Below, piece by piece: positions 1 to 11,992 of a DNA stretch of 64,000 nucleotides. The position numbers and the translations under genes were made by a program. The notes under the pieces were generated by a model. The model was not told the DNA's origin and did no database searches. It saw only the letters and a program-made list of their open reading frames with translations. The DNA comes from Cavia porcellus (taxonomy: Eukaryota > Chordata > Mammalia > Rodentia > Caviidae), in the NCBI RefSeq assembly GCF_034190915.1, contig NW_026947486.1, forward strand, positions 107,290,812 to 107,354,811. Direction: 5' to 3'. The stretch's first letter is position 1, and each line of letters starts with the position of its first letter.

Positions 1-590
1 GACAGAAGCAAACTTACAGTATTGTGTCCTTGTCATGAGACTCATCACAGTATATTGGTCCTCAAACTTGTACACACTTCACTTGTTTTCCATTCAACTA
101 GCACGCTTTAAGTTTGAGCATATGAATTCTTCATCTTCCTGTGTTATTTAGTAGCAAGTACAGTACCACTTCCACAGTATCTCCTTTGATTTCAAAACAT
201 ATGTGTTGAAATGAATAAAGCTATAAGAGGGACTTGAAAATACTTGGGTTACAATTTCAAGCCATTTCGTTGGTATCAGAAGTTTTTATATTCTAATCTT
301 TACCCATAAATTTGTATCATAAAGTGCATAACATTTTTCTAGTCACTTAAACTCATAAATTAAAAACAGCAGCTTAGAAAAGTAACAATTAATTTGAAGT
401 TTAAATATATTCATATCTGGTATTGTGATCACCAATGTAAGATTCTAAATTAGACTGATTTTTAGGTCACGGAAAATTTGCCATGATCAAGGTCAGTACT
501 CTTTCTTCTATACCTTAGAATCACTTTTAAAGATACTTCTAGAATGTGAGGAATCCTGATTCTTTTAATGCCCACATCCATTTTTGATAA
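1..590. other. AT-rich stretch, nothing recognised
   Basis: No repeat family, splice-bounded exon or long open frame was recognised. Base composition is like the rest of the window. Confidence 0.5.
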
Positions 591-1260
591 ACTAGTTTTA
601 GCATTTCGTTGCCTGTCATATTTAACTTATGTTTCTTTTGATTCTACGGGCATGATTAGGAAGTAAAAGGCGTTTGAAAGCCATCTCTGAAGCAACTTTT
701 CCTGCTGTATCTTAAACCAGCATTTGTTGTCTTCCACTGATTAATGAGGATTATTGATTTGCCTTGTTTATGACATATTCCCCAGCATTTGAAGACTTTA
801 TCTTATCTATCTTTCAGATTTTGTTTCCCCTACAGTCTTTTAGAATCGTTAATTTTCTACAAGTGCTTTTGTGACGATCCTATTCCCAAGGACAGAGATG
901 CTCAGATAAGATTTTGTAATGTATAGAAGAAAAAACTTTTACCTGCCTGCTCGCTTAGTAGAGGAAGTGAAAGATTAATGGAGCAGAGCAAAAGAATAAC
1001 TGGATTGCTGTTATGGATTGCTTAATAAAAGCAGATTTGTGCAGCAATTACATTTAATGTTAAATAATATTTACAATGTAGTCATCCTGCTGCAGGCGCA
1101 GTGAGAAGATATATGTAAATATGCAGAAAACTAACTGCTACTGTGCATGTGAGCCATTGTGATTATCATCATTTAGCTATTTCCCATTCAATTTATTTTC
1201 AAAAGATTTGCCTCCTCTTCTCTCTACTGTACCAATTTGCCTAAAATTAAAACAAAACAG
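591..1260. other. Unique sequence, possible conserved noncoding DNA
   Basis: The stretch is not simple and matches no repeat I know. It contains homeodomain-like ATTAATG/ATTA cores and an octamer-like TAAATATGCA near 1117. This texture resembles conserved noncoding elements, but conservation cannot be judged from one sequence. Confidence 0.2.
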
Positions 1261-1335
1261 ATCACAGATATTGAATTCCATCTTGGGGGAATTTATAACT
1301 CAACTCTCTACATTCAAGCAGCACTTATGGGGTTC

Positions 1336-1665
1336 TGTGTTAGTCATTTCTTCAGTACAATGACTAATACCTGAGATAAATCACCTCCTCCAGAGAAAAA
1401 GTGCACTTTGGGTTTACAGATTTGGAGGTGGCAGTCTATGGACAGCAGAATCCATGGTGGAGGCAGCTCCTTACCTTCTGGAGGCCAGGAAATAAAAAGG
1501 AAGAATAAAAGCATCAGGTCTGGGGTATCAGTATAAGTGATCTAACTTCCTTCAGGAAGTTCTCTGGTTTTAGATATCCCACCACCTCCCATTAGTGGTT
1601 TGGGCTGCAAACCAAGCTACAACACATGAGTCCATAGGCAGCATGCAGGATTCAAATGATAGCAT
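1336..1665 (-). mobile_element. Degraded MaLR-type LTR (antisense)
   Basis: The left edge reads TGTGTTAGTCA, the reverse complement of the 3' end of MST/THE1/MLT-type MaLR LTRs (ERVL-MaLR). Inside are eroded versions of the 'CTGAGATAAAT', 'GGAGGCCAGGAA' and 'CCACCTCCCATTAG' blocks seen in antisense MaLR copies. It is an old solitary LTR with no coding potential. The subfamily is not assigned. Confidence 0.5.
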
Positions 1666-2439
1666 GTTTTTGACATTTATTTGCATCACTCACATGTTCT
1701 TAATAAGGCCTGAATTACAGCCAAATTTGGCTTAGAATGCAAGCTAGCTCCCAAATAGACATTTCATGCTAAACACTCATGGTGATACCACTTGGTATTG
1801 CATGGTAATACTTGTGTTCTTTGCATTGTTCTTGTGCACTTTGACCTTGCTTCCGGCCCTCCCTTTCTCTATTATGTCAACATACATTAAAGTCATGCCA
1901 TATCTTATGAAACCAACTTTTCTTCTATGAAGTTGTCGGCCACATCTGCCCTTGTCAAGAATAATCATGAGTAACTCTAACTCTTCTTTCCTTCAGGAGT
2001 CCTTATATCAGCTCATTGTCCTGTTCTGCTGCTCTGTCTGCATTCTCCCGCTCTCATCTTCTCTAAGTTGAATTTCCACCATCCTTATGAATTTTTCCTT
2101 AGAGAAATACTTTGTTTCTTTTGCCTGCAACAGTCTATTGTGATTACTGTCTCTTCTGTTGATGATGGCTGTTTCCAGATCAGGAAAGCTCTCATTCTTT
2201 ACAAGTACAATTGGTTGGATCCACGTGCAAACCTTTGTTGTGTTTTTGACCATCTGTTTTTGTTCATTTTGCTCTCAAATACAGACTGCACAGTGATCTG
2301 TTCACTGTGTCAACTTAGATGCTTCAATGTCAGGTTTGTCAGGAAAGTGATTGAATGCTACATATGTGCAGTCGCTATACATATCTTGTTTTATTATTTC
2401 ATCACAACAGCTGTTGGAAACTATTGCTATGGCCTGGCG
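1666..2439. other. Unique sequence, no gene supported
   Basis: Overlapping frames occur on both strands (about 1777-1968 minus, 2008-2253 minus, 2068-2451 plus). None has splice signals or recognisable domains, and the plus-strand frame is rich in Cys/Phe/Ile, as expected of AT-rich noncoding DNA. No repeat was recognised except near the right edge. Confidence 0.4.
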
Positions 2440-2510
2440 GATTATATGTAACATTAGACTCCAAGTGAATATCTGTTAAATGAACGAATGAATAGATGTT
2501 TGAGAAATAA
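2440..2510 (+). mobile_element. L2 LINE 3' end remnant
   Basis: The phrase 'TGTTAAATGAACGAATGAAT' resembles the short 3' terminal repeat of L2 (GTTGAATGAATGAATG). It is an ancient mammal-wide LINE relic and only the tail is clear. Confidence 0.4.
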
Positions 2511-2724
2511 GATAACTTTCTCTAGTTCCCACAGATATAAATGGCTTGATACCACATCCCAAGTCTCTGCATCTTATGTGTTACACTGAATAGCCTGTTT
2601 CAAGGAAGTTTATGAAGGGCGATAATTTTCCAAGTGCTTCTATACTTGGCACCATTACATTTTATATTTATTTTTAGCATGCTATTCCATGATCTCTCAT
2701 TTATTACTTTATTCATATGCATTA

Positions 2725-2955
2725 TAAATATTTATTTATTATCTATGGTGTTTCAGGCAAAATCTTAAGCACCAGACATTGTCTGATCAATAAGCTACAC
2801 AAGGCCATGTCTTCAGTGTTTATTTTTCAGCACATCCTTTTCTTTATAATCTGCCTTCTTAATTTCTCAGGAGTATACAGCCAATCCCCATATCCTTAAT
2901 ATCTCTTGCTCCTTTCAATGTTCTATATATAATAAATGCTCACATTTGTTGAATG
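2725..2955 (+). mobile_element. Ancient L2-like repeat with 3' end
   Basis: It begins with a 'TATTTATT...CAGGCAAAATCTTAAGC' segment like mammal-wide L2-associated consensus and ends with AATAAATGCTCACATTTGTT, the typical L2/MIR core-region end. A 60-codon frame inside is incidental. Confidence 0.35.
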
Positions 2956-3004
2956 GCATAGTAATGTCATAGATAAAATACAGAGTGGAAGCCAAGATTT
3001 GGTA

Positions 3005-3180
3005 GCTGAATTTACTACCCCAAGGCTGCACAAGTCTCTCATATATGTTATCCTCAATTTCCTCTTCTTGAAACAGAAATGATAATCCTGCCTCACTAAC
3101 TCATTGGACCTTGATATGAAGATCAATAAGCTGATAGGGCATGGGCATTTTGGAAGGTTTATACTCTTCACATTTTCATT
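3005..3180 (+). mobile_element. MIR SINE remnant
   Basis: The order of blocks follows MIR: an eroded 'CACAAGTCTCTC' (from the ACTTAACCTCTC region), 'CTCAATTTCCTC', then 'AACAGAAATGATAATCCTGCCTCAC'-like sequence matching 'TGTAAAATGGGGATAATA...ACCTCA'. MIR is a tRNA-derived SINE shared by all mammals. Confidence 0.5.
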
Positions 3181-4399
3181 ATACTTTTCATCATGAATTT
3201 GGTTGCCTGGATAGGCATTGAAAAGTTATTTTTTAACTTGGCACAGAAGTTAGCATCAGAAAATGGAAAACGAGGCTGAGAAATCAAAATTAACATTTTG
3301 ACTTTGAATTTCCTATCATTCTAGTTGATATATTTTGGATGTTTTCAATTTTGTCACACTTTCAACACAGTATTCTAATGATTTACACTAAAAAGATGAA
3401 ACACTAGAATGTGACTTGTAGAAAATGACAGTGTTTGAGACCTTCGAACCCGAAAGAGGTTACAGACAGATGCTGAACATTTTATCTCTTGTCCTTGAGG
3501 TTTTTAAAAATGCAGATATTTCAGCAATACCAGATAAAAAAGGACTTGGAAGAAACACAATACTTCAGAATTTTACCTGATGTTTGGTGAATTCACAGAG
3601 AAACACAATAAAGTATCCTAGGTTTTAGGGGTTTTATTCTTTTTTTTTTTCTTTGAAGAAAAAAATCTTTTTATTACTGCTATAGATTTTACCAACCAGC
3701 AGGAGAATCTATTGAGGCTAATAAAACTCATGCATTGAGAAATACCAGTATGCTACTGGTGAATTAACATACAAATCTCTACTAAGAACAGGATACATTT
3801 TAAAATAAGGATTTAATGTTCAGAAACAAGTAAGTTTCATTTGTACTAACGTCATGGGCCATTTTTAGGAGGAAATGGGCACAGATAGAATAAACAGTCA
3901 CAACATTTAGACCATGACAGTCATTGTCCTTCTTCGTCTCTATACAGAGACTTTTCTACAAAGCTAAGTCAAATGAATAAGCGTCCTTGTGTGCCAAGGT
4001 CTGACTTGATGCTACTGAAAGCTAGCTAGATTCAATAATAAGAAAGGTGCTAGGAAGCAAGAATTTTGATATGCCAAGGTACATTACTGATATTTATAAG
4101 AATTCAAAAACTGAAGTGTATACAAAGAATATAATAAATATTGCAATTTGAGAACTGGAGTTTACTGTAATTTTTATGATTTTCCCCTTCATAACTATAA
4201 AAATACTGTGTGTTAATGGAAGATGATTTGTAAACTACAAAAACAGTATTTAAAAAGCAAATTACACTAGTCTCACAAATCAACAATGATTGCTACAAAC
4301 ATACTGCTAACATCTTCCCAAATTATGTACATATATTTAAAAATAAAATTTAGAATATGTGCTATTTTTACTTAATTATTCAAAGTGTTAATAGACAAT
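3181..4399. other. AT-rich stretch, nothing recognised
   Basis: A pyrimidine run near 3640 could be an old retroelement tail. No family, exon or RNA gene is supported. Confidence 0.4.
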
Positions 4400-4570
4400 T
4401 GTTTTATGAAAAAATAAAAAGATTTCATAGCAAACTAATAGGAGAATATCAATAGTTAATACACTACACATTGTTATCTTCAAAATAGTATTTCAGAGTA
4501 CAACATAAGGGTATAAAATTTCTCCAGATGATAATAGCACAAAGCTTTGAATTCAGGTAAACTAGCAGTA
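4400..4570 (-). mobile_element. AT-rich composite-element unit (antisense), beside L1 3'UTR
   Basis: It matches the unit family described at 41540-42010: an AATAAAA-like tail at the left, then 'ATCAATAGTTAATA', 'CATTGTTATCTTCAAAATAG' and 'TTTCAGAGTACAACATAAGG'. The same order recurs at 22530-22720 and 25960-26160. The neighbour to the right is antisense L1 3'UTR, so the unit lies just 3' of an L1 in transcription order. Family name unknown. Confidence 0.45.
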
Positions 4571-6495
4571 TAACTAACTTGTAATTTTTTCCTTTTCCTT
4601 CTTTACTTTTCTTGTTTCCTCACCTTAGTTCCTCTTTCCTTTTGAGCAATTTCTTACCTTTTCGCAACATCTATTTTGTATGTTAGTCCTTATTTACTTT
4701 TTCATTATCTCATGCCCTGAAGACAATATGGTGTTTAAACTTGAGAGTCTGATTTACTTCACTTGAGAATATAGTCTGAACTTGAGCTATAAATGCATCG
4801 CATTTATCCTTCTTTTGGCTATTAATAGTACTCTATGATGTAAAAAAGATTACATTTTAAAAATCCATTCTTTGGTTGATGGGTGTTTGGATTATTTCAG
4901 CAAATACAAGTTGTACTTCTATGAACATGGGTGCACATGTATTGTTGGGTATGATGTTTGTAATACTTCTAGGAATATATCTAGAAGAGGAATAGCTGGA
5001 TTGAATGGGACTTGTAATTCCTAGTTTTCTGAGAAAAATTCATACTGAATTCTACAGTGTAACAGTCTAAACTGCTACTAACAGTGGAAAATGTTTTCTT
5101 TTTCCTCACAGCCCCACCAGCGTTTGCTATTGACTGATTATTTTATTTTAAAGAGAAAAAACAATGAAAACAGTGATATAAAATTTCTAAACAAGATAAC
5201 AGGAGATTAACAATGGTTAATATATTGCTTATTGTTATCTTCAACATTATTGGTCATTTGAGAAATTATTTTTTGATAATCGCCATTGTTTCTGGAGTGA
5301 GATAAAATCTCAGTGTTGTTTTAATTTGCATGTATCAAATGACCAATGATGCTGAACATTTTTTCATATATTTATTTTCCATTTGTATTTCTTCATTGGA
5401 GAAGTTCATACTCATGTTAGATGATCATTTTTGGATTGTGTCTTTGAATTTGGAGAGGATCTGATATTTTTTGAATGTATAAGTCCTTTGTCTGAGGAAT
5501 GGCTGGTTAAATATTTTTCCTACTCTGTAAATTCTCTTTTAATTTTTTCATGATTTATTTTGCAATGCAAAAGATTTTTAATTGATAAAATGCCAGTTGT
5601 TGACTCTTTGTAGTATTTACCATGTGATTTGGGTTTTGTTTATGAAGTCTCTGCCCACATCTGACTTTAAGATGTCTACTTATTTTCTCTTCCAGAAGAT
5701 TTAATGTTTCTGTTTTAATATTTAGATATTTGATCCATTTTCATTTCAGTTTAATGCATGGTGACAAACATGGGTGTAGTTTAAGTCTTTGACATGTGGA
5801 AAGCCAATGCTTCCAGCACCACTTAATAAATCGGCTACCATTCTTTCAGTGAATGTCTAGCCTCTTGGTCAAAGATAAGGTGGCTGAATGTGTTTGAAGT
5901 TGTTTCTGCATCTTCTTATCTGCTTCCTAATCCTGCGGTCTTTTTTGTGGTTGCTTTGTTTTGTTTTGCTTGCCAGTACTGTGCTGATTTTATCACAGTA
6001 GGTTTTTAGTATAACTTCAAGTCAGGGAATGTAATGTCACTTGCCTTGCCTTTGTTTCTGGTAATTGTTTTTGTCACTGTGTTCTCTTCTGGTTCCAAAT
6101 GAATGTTAGAAAAGTTTTCTCTAGTTCTGTGAGGTATGCTAATGATATTTTGATTGGGATTCCATTAGATCTGCATAACAATTTAGTGAGTATGGATATT
6201 TTCAGTATGTCAATTCTTCCTCTTTATGAGCAAGGAATGTCTATTTTCTGAAATCTTCTTGAATCTTCTTTATCAGAGTGAATGTAATTTTCAGTTTATT
6301 GACCTTTTATTTCCTTTGTTAGAATGATTCCTATGTATCTTGTTATTTTGGATGCCATTGTGAAGGATGTGATTTCCCTAATTTCTTTCTTAGTGAGTTT
6401 GTGGTTCGCATATAGGAATGTTATTGATTTTTACGTGTTGACTATGTAACCAGGTACACTACTTAATTTGGTTACTATTTTGTTCTCAGAGAAGT
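4571..6495 (-). mobile_element. L1 LINE, 3' half, antisense
   Basis: Read on the minus strand, it runs from reverse transcriptase sequence (right) through the C-terminal part of ORF2 to the purine-rich 3'UTR (left, 4571-4740). Landmarks on the plus strand include 'CTGGAGTGAGATAAAATCTC', 'TTTAATTTGCATGTATCAAA', 'TTTGGGTTTTGTTTATGAAG' and 'GATTGGGATTCCATTAGATC', all antisense forms of standard L1 ORF2 blocks. Many indels and stops make it inactive. It is 5'-truncated and interrupted by a 110-bp insertion at about 5146-5255. Confidence 0.85.
5146..5255 (-). mobile_element. AT-rich unit inserted inside the L1 (antisense)
   Basis: The L1 sequence breaks after 'TTTGCTATTGACTGATTA' and resumes near 'TTTTTTGATAATCGCCATTG'. 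Between them lies 'TTTTATTTTAAAGAGAAAAA' followed by 'ACAGGAGATTAACAATGGTT' and 'TTGTTATCTTCAACA', which matches the reverse complement of the 3' end of the AT-rich unit at 58490-58635. It is a short 5'-truncated insertion; exact edges and target-site duplication are not clear. Confidence 0.55.
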
Positions 6496-7599
6496 TTCAA
6501 GTGACTTATGTTTCTTGCATATTCTGGTGATTGCTCACTATGTTTTCTCCAGATAACAGAAATATATAACATACTGTTAGGGAACTGTAGCAAATTTGGC
6601 TTCTTTAATCCCAGGTGCAGCAGAGACAATAGAAGATATAGCTTTAAAAATATGTCCATCTGTATCTTTATTTTAGAAATAAATTTACAGTATGGTAAAT
6701 TATTCTAATATTGTTAATATCTACCAAGTTTGGATATTTTTTTTCTTTTCTGCTCCCAGCTCGAAACAAGAACTTTTTGTAGTGAACATTTTCTGACTAT
6801 TTTGATAGAAACACAATAACTATCACAAAATACTGCCACAATACTGTATGGAACATAAGGCAGAAACATTGCAGGAGGAAGGGGCGATGAGGGTCAGCAT
6901 AAGCACACAAATAGTGATAATTTGCCTAAGCTATAAAGCAAAAATACAACATGGGAGAGTGACTTTAGACACTTGCTGCAATGAATTTTCTTTTCTGTGT
7001 TGTTTTATGCATCACTGGAAGTCCTGTCTCCTGTTTCCTCATGTGTTTCTAATGTGTGGGGCTAATACAGTAGATTATTATTTGTTTAAATATTATTCAT
7101 TTACCACAGGGAAAATGTTTCGGTGGAGCACTGATCCCTTACCCAGACCAAAGTGTTGGAGGCTACTCTGAGTTCTAACACAGATACCAAATAATCCCAC
7201 TTTAAGTTCCAATTTATATATTTTCAGGGCATGCAGGTTCCTATTTCACCACAAACTTTTCATCCTTTAATTTAATCAAACTTTAAATATAGTACCAATT
7301 AAATGACTATTTGAAATATGCATTTCTTTGGTCATTGGAGTGGAAGAGCAGCTTTGCTTATTTTTGTGATTTTTTCCCCCTTGTGAATTTTCACATCTGG
7401 CACTCCTAAGTATTTAGCCCTGTGGTTAATCTAGTTATCCACTGTTAAAATGTTCACTTGCAGATTTCTACTAGTCATTTTATAATGACAATCTTTTTCC
7501 CAAAATAACAGCTTTTAGATTGGACATTACCAGACTGCTAATGTACTCTTGTAGAACTTACATGGATATATAGAACCATATGACTTGGAAAGAACTGAA
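6496..7599. other. Unique sequence, no gene supported
   Basis: Short frames at 6508-6708 and 6848-7171 lack splice context and recognisable domains. No repeat was identified with confidence. Confidence 0.4.
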
Positions 7600-7900
7600 T
7601 TTTAGTTGTCATTTAGGTGTACTCAACCACCTTATATGTAAAACTTGTCTTCAAAATCCTAGCCAAGCCAGCATCCAACTAATGTTAAAACTCTGCCTCC
7701 TGAGGTGGCCCACTCTGTCTGTGGACAGTTCTGTTGATTGCAGCAGTCTTTCTTGTATGAAACCAGATAGTGTCTCCCCTTAGTTTATTGCCACTGCTTT
7801 GGTCCTTAGAGAACAAATTTGTCTCGTCTTCTACATGACAGCCTTTCTGATATGTAGCAACAGTTTCTACAACATATTTCCTCTATGTTATACATGCTGG
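7600..7900 (+). mobile_element. Ancient mammal-wide repeat, family not named
   Basis: The sequence follows a widely dispersed mammalian consensus: 'CTCTGCCTCCTGAGGTGGCC', 'CTCTGTCTGTGGACAGTTCT', then 'TTGGTCCTTAGAGAACAAAT' and 'CTTCTACATGACAGCC'. I recognise the pattern but not securely the family (L2/L3-like LINE suspected). The 67-codon frame at 7580-7783 overlaps it and is not a gene. Confidence 0.45.
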
Positions 7901-8079
7901 TTCCCATAAGTGATACTTATTTGATGTTATCTCAAGGTAAATTTGTGACTTTCATAGTCACTTTCTACCGAATACTTCCCAGTTTATCTATGACTGTTTA
8001 GAAATATATGACTGAATGTAATGCCTTACAGTGGGCTGAATAATTTTAATCACTATAATTGTAATGAACAATGACATTT

Positions 8080-8260
8080 CTTACGATACAAACATCATGT
8101 ATGGTGTCAAACATTTGGCATGTGTTAATTCATTTCATTCATTAATACCTTACTAGGAATTACACATCTTTATCTTCATTTGGTCAATGAGAACACTGAG
8201 ACAGTAGAAAGCTAAAATTGGATTGAGTAGAAAAGATGTAAAGTCTCTTCTGATATGGAT
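8080..8260 (-). mobile_element. MIR/L2-like remnant (antisense)
   Basis: The order 'GGCATGTGTTAATTCATTTC', 'CTTTATCTTCATTTGGTCAA', 'TGAGAACACTGAGACAG' mirrors the antisense MIR3/MIR pattern (...TTAACTCATTTAATCC...ATTTTACAGATGAGGAAACTGAGG). Strongly eroded. Confidence 0.4.
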
Positions 8261-10411
8261 ATTATATTCCAATGAATGCATACGTGAAATCACATAAGAT
8301 TTTAAGCTGCTAACTGATTCCTATTAACATAACTACCGCTTTAAATTTCCAAGTCATATTTGAATGAACTTATTATAAGCCCCTGCCTTTCTTCTCATGT
8401 ACTTGAGTTTTGGAACAAGTGTAAGATCCATGAAATTGTGCATAACTTCACTTAACTTATAATTGATAGCCCACATTACCAGTCAGGACATCTTATTCCA
8501 TTTCTTTCCTTCATATAATGAGCCCCATCTTTTCTTGAAGTGACTGAATTCACACTGTCCTTTAGAGGACTATACGCTGCATAGTTTACTGTACATAGAT
8601 GAGTTTATTACTGTCTTTTGCTTTCCTTTTCTGTTTACACACAGAAAACAGCTTCACAGGCTGCAGGGGACTGAGTATTATTCCATAGGTCTGGGGAGGT
8701 CACCTACTTTGTTTCTCTTGCTGCTAAAAAGACCAAAAGCATTTACCAACTTGTTATATGCTGCGTGTAACAGTAGCTATTGTTTACCATCTTTTTATTT
8801 CCTTTTTCTTCAAAGATATGTTTGAGAAATGATGCTGTGCACAGGATTTGGTAGCTTGTTTTTACTTAAGAAAAGTTCAAGTTTTAGTTTATTGACTATA
8901 AAATGAAAGGCTCTTTCTTCTCTCTTAGTCTTCAATGGTTTATATTAGTTCAAAAATCAAGAATATCCTGTGGACAAATTTCAGCAATACTTTTGAACTG
9001 TGAACTCAGAAACATAGTGAATGCTATAGTGGATCAATTGAAGGATAAGGATTGTTGGGGATATGGGCAGGAGCCGTGCTTTCAGCTTTCAGTTCATTAT
9101 TATATAAGAAAATGAAGAGTCGGAAGTTATTCTATTTCTCTGGGCTGTAAAATCTAGAACACAAGGGAATAAGAATAAAATGAGACAAAACTCTTCATGA
9201 CATAAAAGGTACTATGAATTAACTATAATTGTAACTCACAGACTTCGGAGATATTGAAATGCTTTTGTGTGGATACTTTGTAAATCTCTACTGGAGCTGC
9301 ATTAAAAAAGATACCTTTCTGGGGCTTGATCCAGAAGAAACATCACCTATTAAAATTTAGAGGACAAAACATTCTGGACATTTCTTACTCCTAGGTAATA
9401 CAAAAACAGCAATCACAGTTGGGTCATTTTTTTAATAGTCTAAGTCCTGGGGTAGGTGGTTGTAGGCAAATCAGAGAGGTGAATTTGTACTTCTGGTATT
9501 GAAAAGGGAGTCAGAGGGCCCTTTGCTTGTACCCACAATATATCTTCTGGTCATTGAGCCCCAAGCAAGGCTGGAAATCTCTTGAAATTGATTTATACAC
9601 CTGCACCATTAGCCACCAACTTATAGAAAAAACAAGTTTTATATGAATATGATCATTTTCTCCTGTGTCTGAAAAAATCACATGAAAACATCTGAGAAAT
9701 ATCTTAAATTTTATATGCAAGTTTATTTATAGTGATTTTAAATAAGCTGAATTTTTTTTTCATTTTTAGTGTACTCATAACATAGACTTTGAAACGACTT
9801 TGTTGTAGTGTACTGGTATAAATAAAGATCAAATTTAGCTGCAAAGATTTTCAAAACACCATCATCTATTGTGCTTTTGTGTGTGTGTTTTTTTAATATT
9901 CATAATGCGTTCTGCTCAGTGAAAACTTGATAACTGAGTGTTTCTCTTGGGGTTTTTTTGCATTATTCTGTAGATTGATGCATCAATTAAAATATATTTA
10001 ACATGATATTAAAATTTGAGAAATTAAAATTAGGCACACTTGGTCTTTTTGTTAATTTCCCTCAGTAATTTCCTTGTAAGAAAATTTAATCAATGACACC
10101 AATGTGTACAATCATAATTTGTCCCTGTAATTTGTAAAACAAACTTTTAGCAAAGGACAAAATGATTCATTAATTACTTTTAGCAAATTGATATGTGCTT
10201 CTTAAATTATTTTTATTAGATTGATTTTTGTAAATAAAATAGAAAAGATGTGACTGTCCAATCTCTTTGAATACTTCAGTTTAACACTAAATTGAATAGA
10301 TCAGACCTTTTCAGTTACCTGGTAGAATTCAGTAGAAAAACAATGGGGAATGGGTGAAATCTTGGCCTACTTAGTATTGGTGAAATTAAATACAGTGCAT
10401 TTTATATGGTG

Positions 10412-10412
<1 letters not shown>
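8261..10412. other. Unique AT-rich sequence, no gene supported
   Basis: Isolated frames (8903-9115 plus, 9511-9720 minus) have no domain or splice support. No clear repeat was seen apart from short T and TG runs near 9880. Confidence 0.4.

Positions 10413-10456
<44 letters not shown>
10413..10456. repeat. (TA)n microsatellite
   Basis: An uninterrupted AT/TA dinucleotide run of about 43 bp. It is probably length-polymorphic. Confidence 0.97.
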
Positions 10457-10458
<2 letters not shown>

Positions 10459-10939
10459 CTATATCTGATTTTCACTCATCATTGTTTCTTAAAGAAAATG
10501 TTCGCATTCTCTTCTACCTATAGGACAATGAACTCACTTCTAACCTTCAATATTATTCAATTAATGAATCTGTGAATACTAAGATTCCACCTTTTTCTTT
10601 CTCATTGTTGGCTACCACATCTCTGTACTCAAAATCACTGCACTTTTTGCTTGAAGATTTAGTATGGAGACATTTTTCTTAACAGATAATAATTTGTTTC
10701 TTTTCACTTTCAGTGTGTTAAGTCAGCCAACATTTATTCATGCAGTCATGCAAAAAGTTTTTCTTGAGTAACTCCAATTTAAGCAGGTTTTTTTTTGTTT
10801 TGTTTTGTTTTTTTTTTTTTTTTTTAGTGCTGGCTGATTAACTGGTGAATACAATTCTGTCCTTTAATGGCTTACTATTTTTAAACAAATAAATACATCA
10901 TTTCAGGTCATTCTACAAATAACAATAAAGTGTGTAGAG

Positions 10940-11814
10940 AATTGCCAGATCCTAATATCTAGAACACATAAAGAATTGAATCCCCCAAATTTAAAGACTT
11001 ACTACAAAAATGAGCATCTGAGATGACACAGAAACAGCAAATAAATATATAAAAAAATGTTCAACAGCACTGGTCATTCAAGAGATGCAAATTAAAACCA
11101 TACTGAGATTCCACCTCACTCCAGCAAGAGTGACTATCATCAAGAAGTCAACCAATAACATATGCTTCTGGGACTGTGTGGAAAAAAGGAACCCTTTTCT
11201 ACTGTTTGTGGGAATGTAGACTGGTACAACCACTATGGAGATCAGTGTGAAGATTCCTCAAAAGATTAGGACTAGAGATCCAACTTGACCCAGCTATTCT
11301 CCTTCATCACATGTTTACAAAATACTTAAAATATTGTAACACAAAAATATATATACACTCATGTTTATAGAAGCACACTTTTCAATAGCTAAACCTTGGA
11401 AATAGTCCAAATATACATCATCTGATGAATAGATAAAGAAGGATAAATTTAAGACATTTACAGCTAAATGAATGGAACTTGTGACCACACTCTTCCATGA
11501 ATTAAATCATACACAAATATGTAAATTTTGCATTGTCTCTCTGGTGTGAGAAACTGAAAGTCTAAATAAGAAGCAAAATAGAACAGGATAACATTTTTCA
11601 AAAGGAAAGGGGAAGTAGGGAAGGGAAGGGCAGAAAGGAAGACAGGGAAAAGGAAAGAAAATCAGAAAAGAAGTGTAAAATGGAACGAATATCTTAATAA
11701 GTGAAAAAGGCTTGAAAGAAAAGGAGGGCAATGAAAAAAAGGAATCAAAGTATATCATGTGCAGGTACAAATCTCGATAATGAAGGCGATCATTATGTAT
11801 ATCTAAATAATCCT
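10940..11814 (+). mobile_element. L1 LINE 3' end (ORF2 C-terminus plus 3'UTR)
   Basis: It starts at 'CTAATATCTAGAACACATAA' and runs through 'GAGATGCAAATTAAAACCAT', 'CCACCTCACTCCAGC', 'GACTGGTACAACCACTATGG' and 'GCTAAACCTTGGAAATAG', the C-terminal part of L1 ORF2. The 3'UTR follows from about 11480, with 'CTCTGGTGTGAGAAACTGAA' and a purine tract, ending near 'GATCATTATGTATATCTAAA' at 11788. It is a 5'-truncated sense copy, full of stops. Its A-rich tail appears to have seeded the purine microsatellite that follows. Confidence 0.85.
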
Positions 11815-11992
11815 GAAGAAGGACAAGAAGAAGAAGAAGAAGAAGAAGAAGAAGAAGAAGAAGAAGAAGAAGAAAAAGAAGAGGAGGAGGAGGAGGAGCA
11901 GGAGGAGGAGGAGGAAGAGGAGGAGGAAGAGGAGGAGGAATGGGAGGAGGAGGAGGAAGAGGAGGAGAAAGAAAGAAAGAAAGAAAGAAAAA
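11815..11992. repeat. Purine microsatellite (GAA)n-(GGA)n-(GAAA)n
   Basis: A 178-bp GAA, then GAG/GGA, then GAAA array directly abuts an L1 3' tail, the usual birthplace of such arrays. It makes a 118-codon plus-strand frame of nearly all Glu and a minus-strand poly-Leu/Phe frame; both are artefacts. Long purine/pyrimidine tracts of this kind can form triplex DNA. Confidence 0.95.

Noticed and set aside
2068..2451. 127-codon plus-strand frame as a membrane protein
   Set aside because: Hydrophobic content reflects T-rich DNA; no start context, splice signal or domain, and an overlapping frame of 82 codons exists on the other strand.
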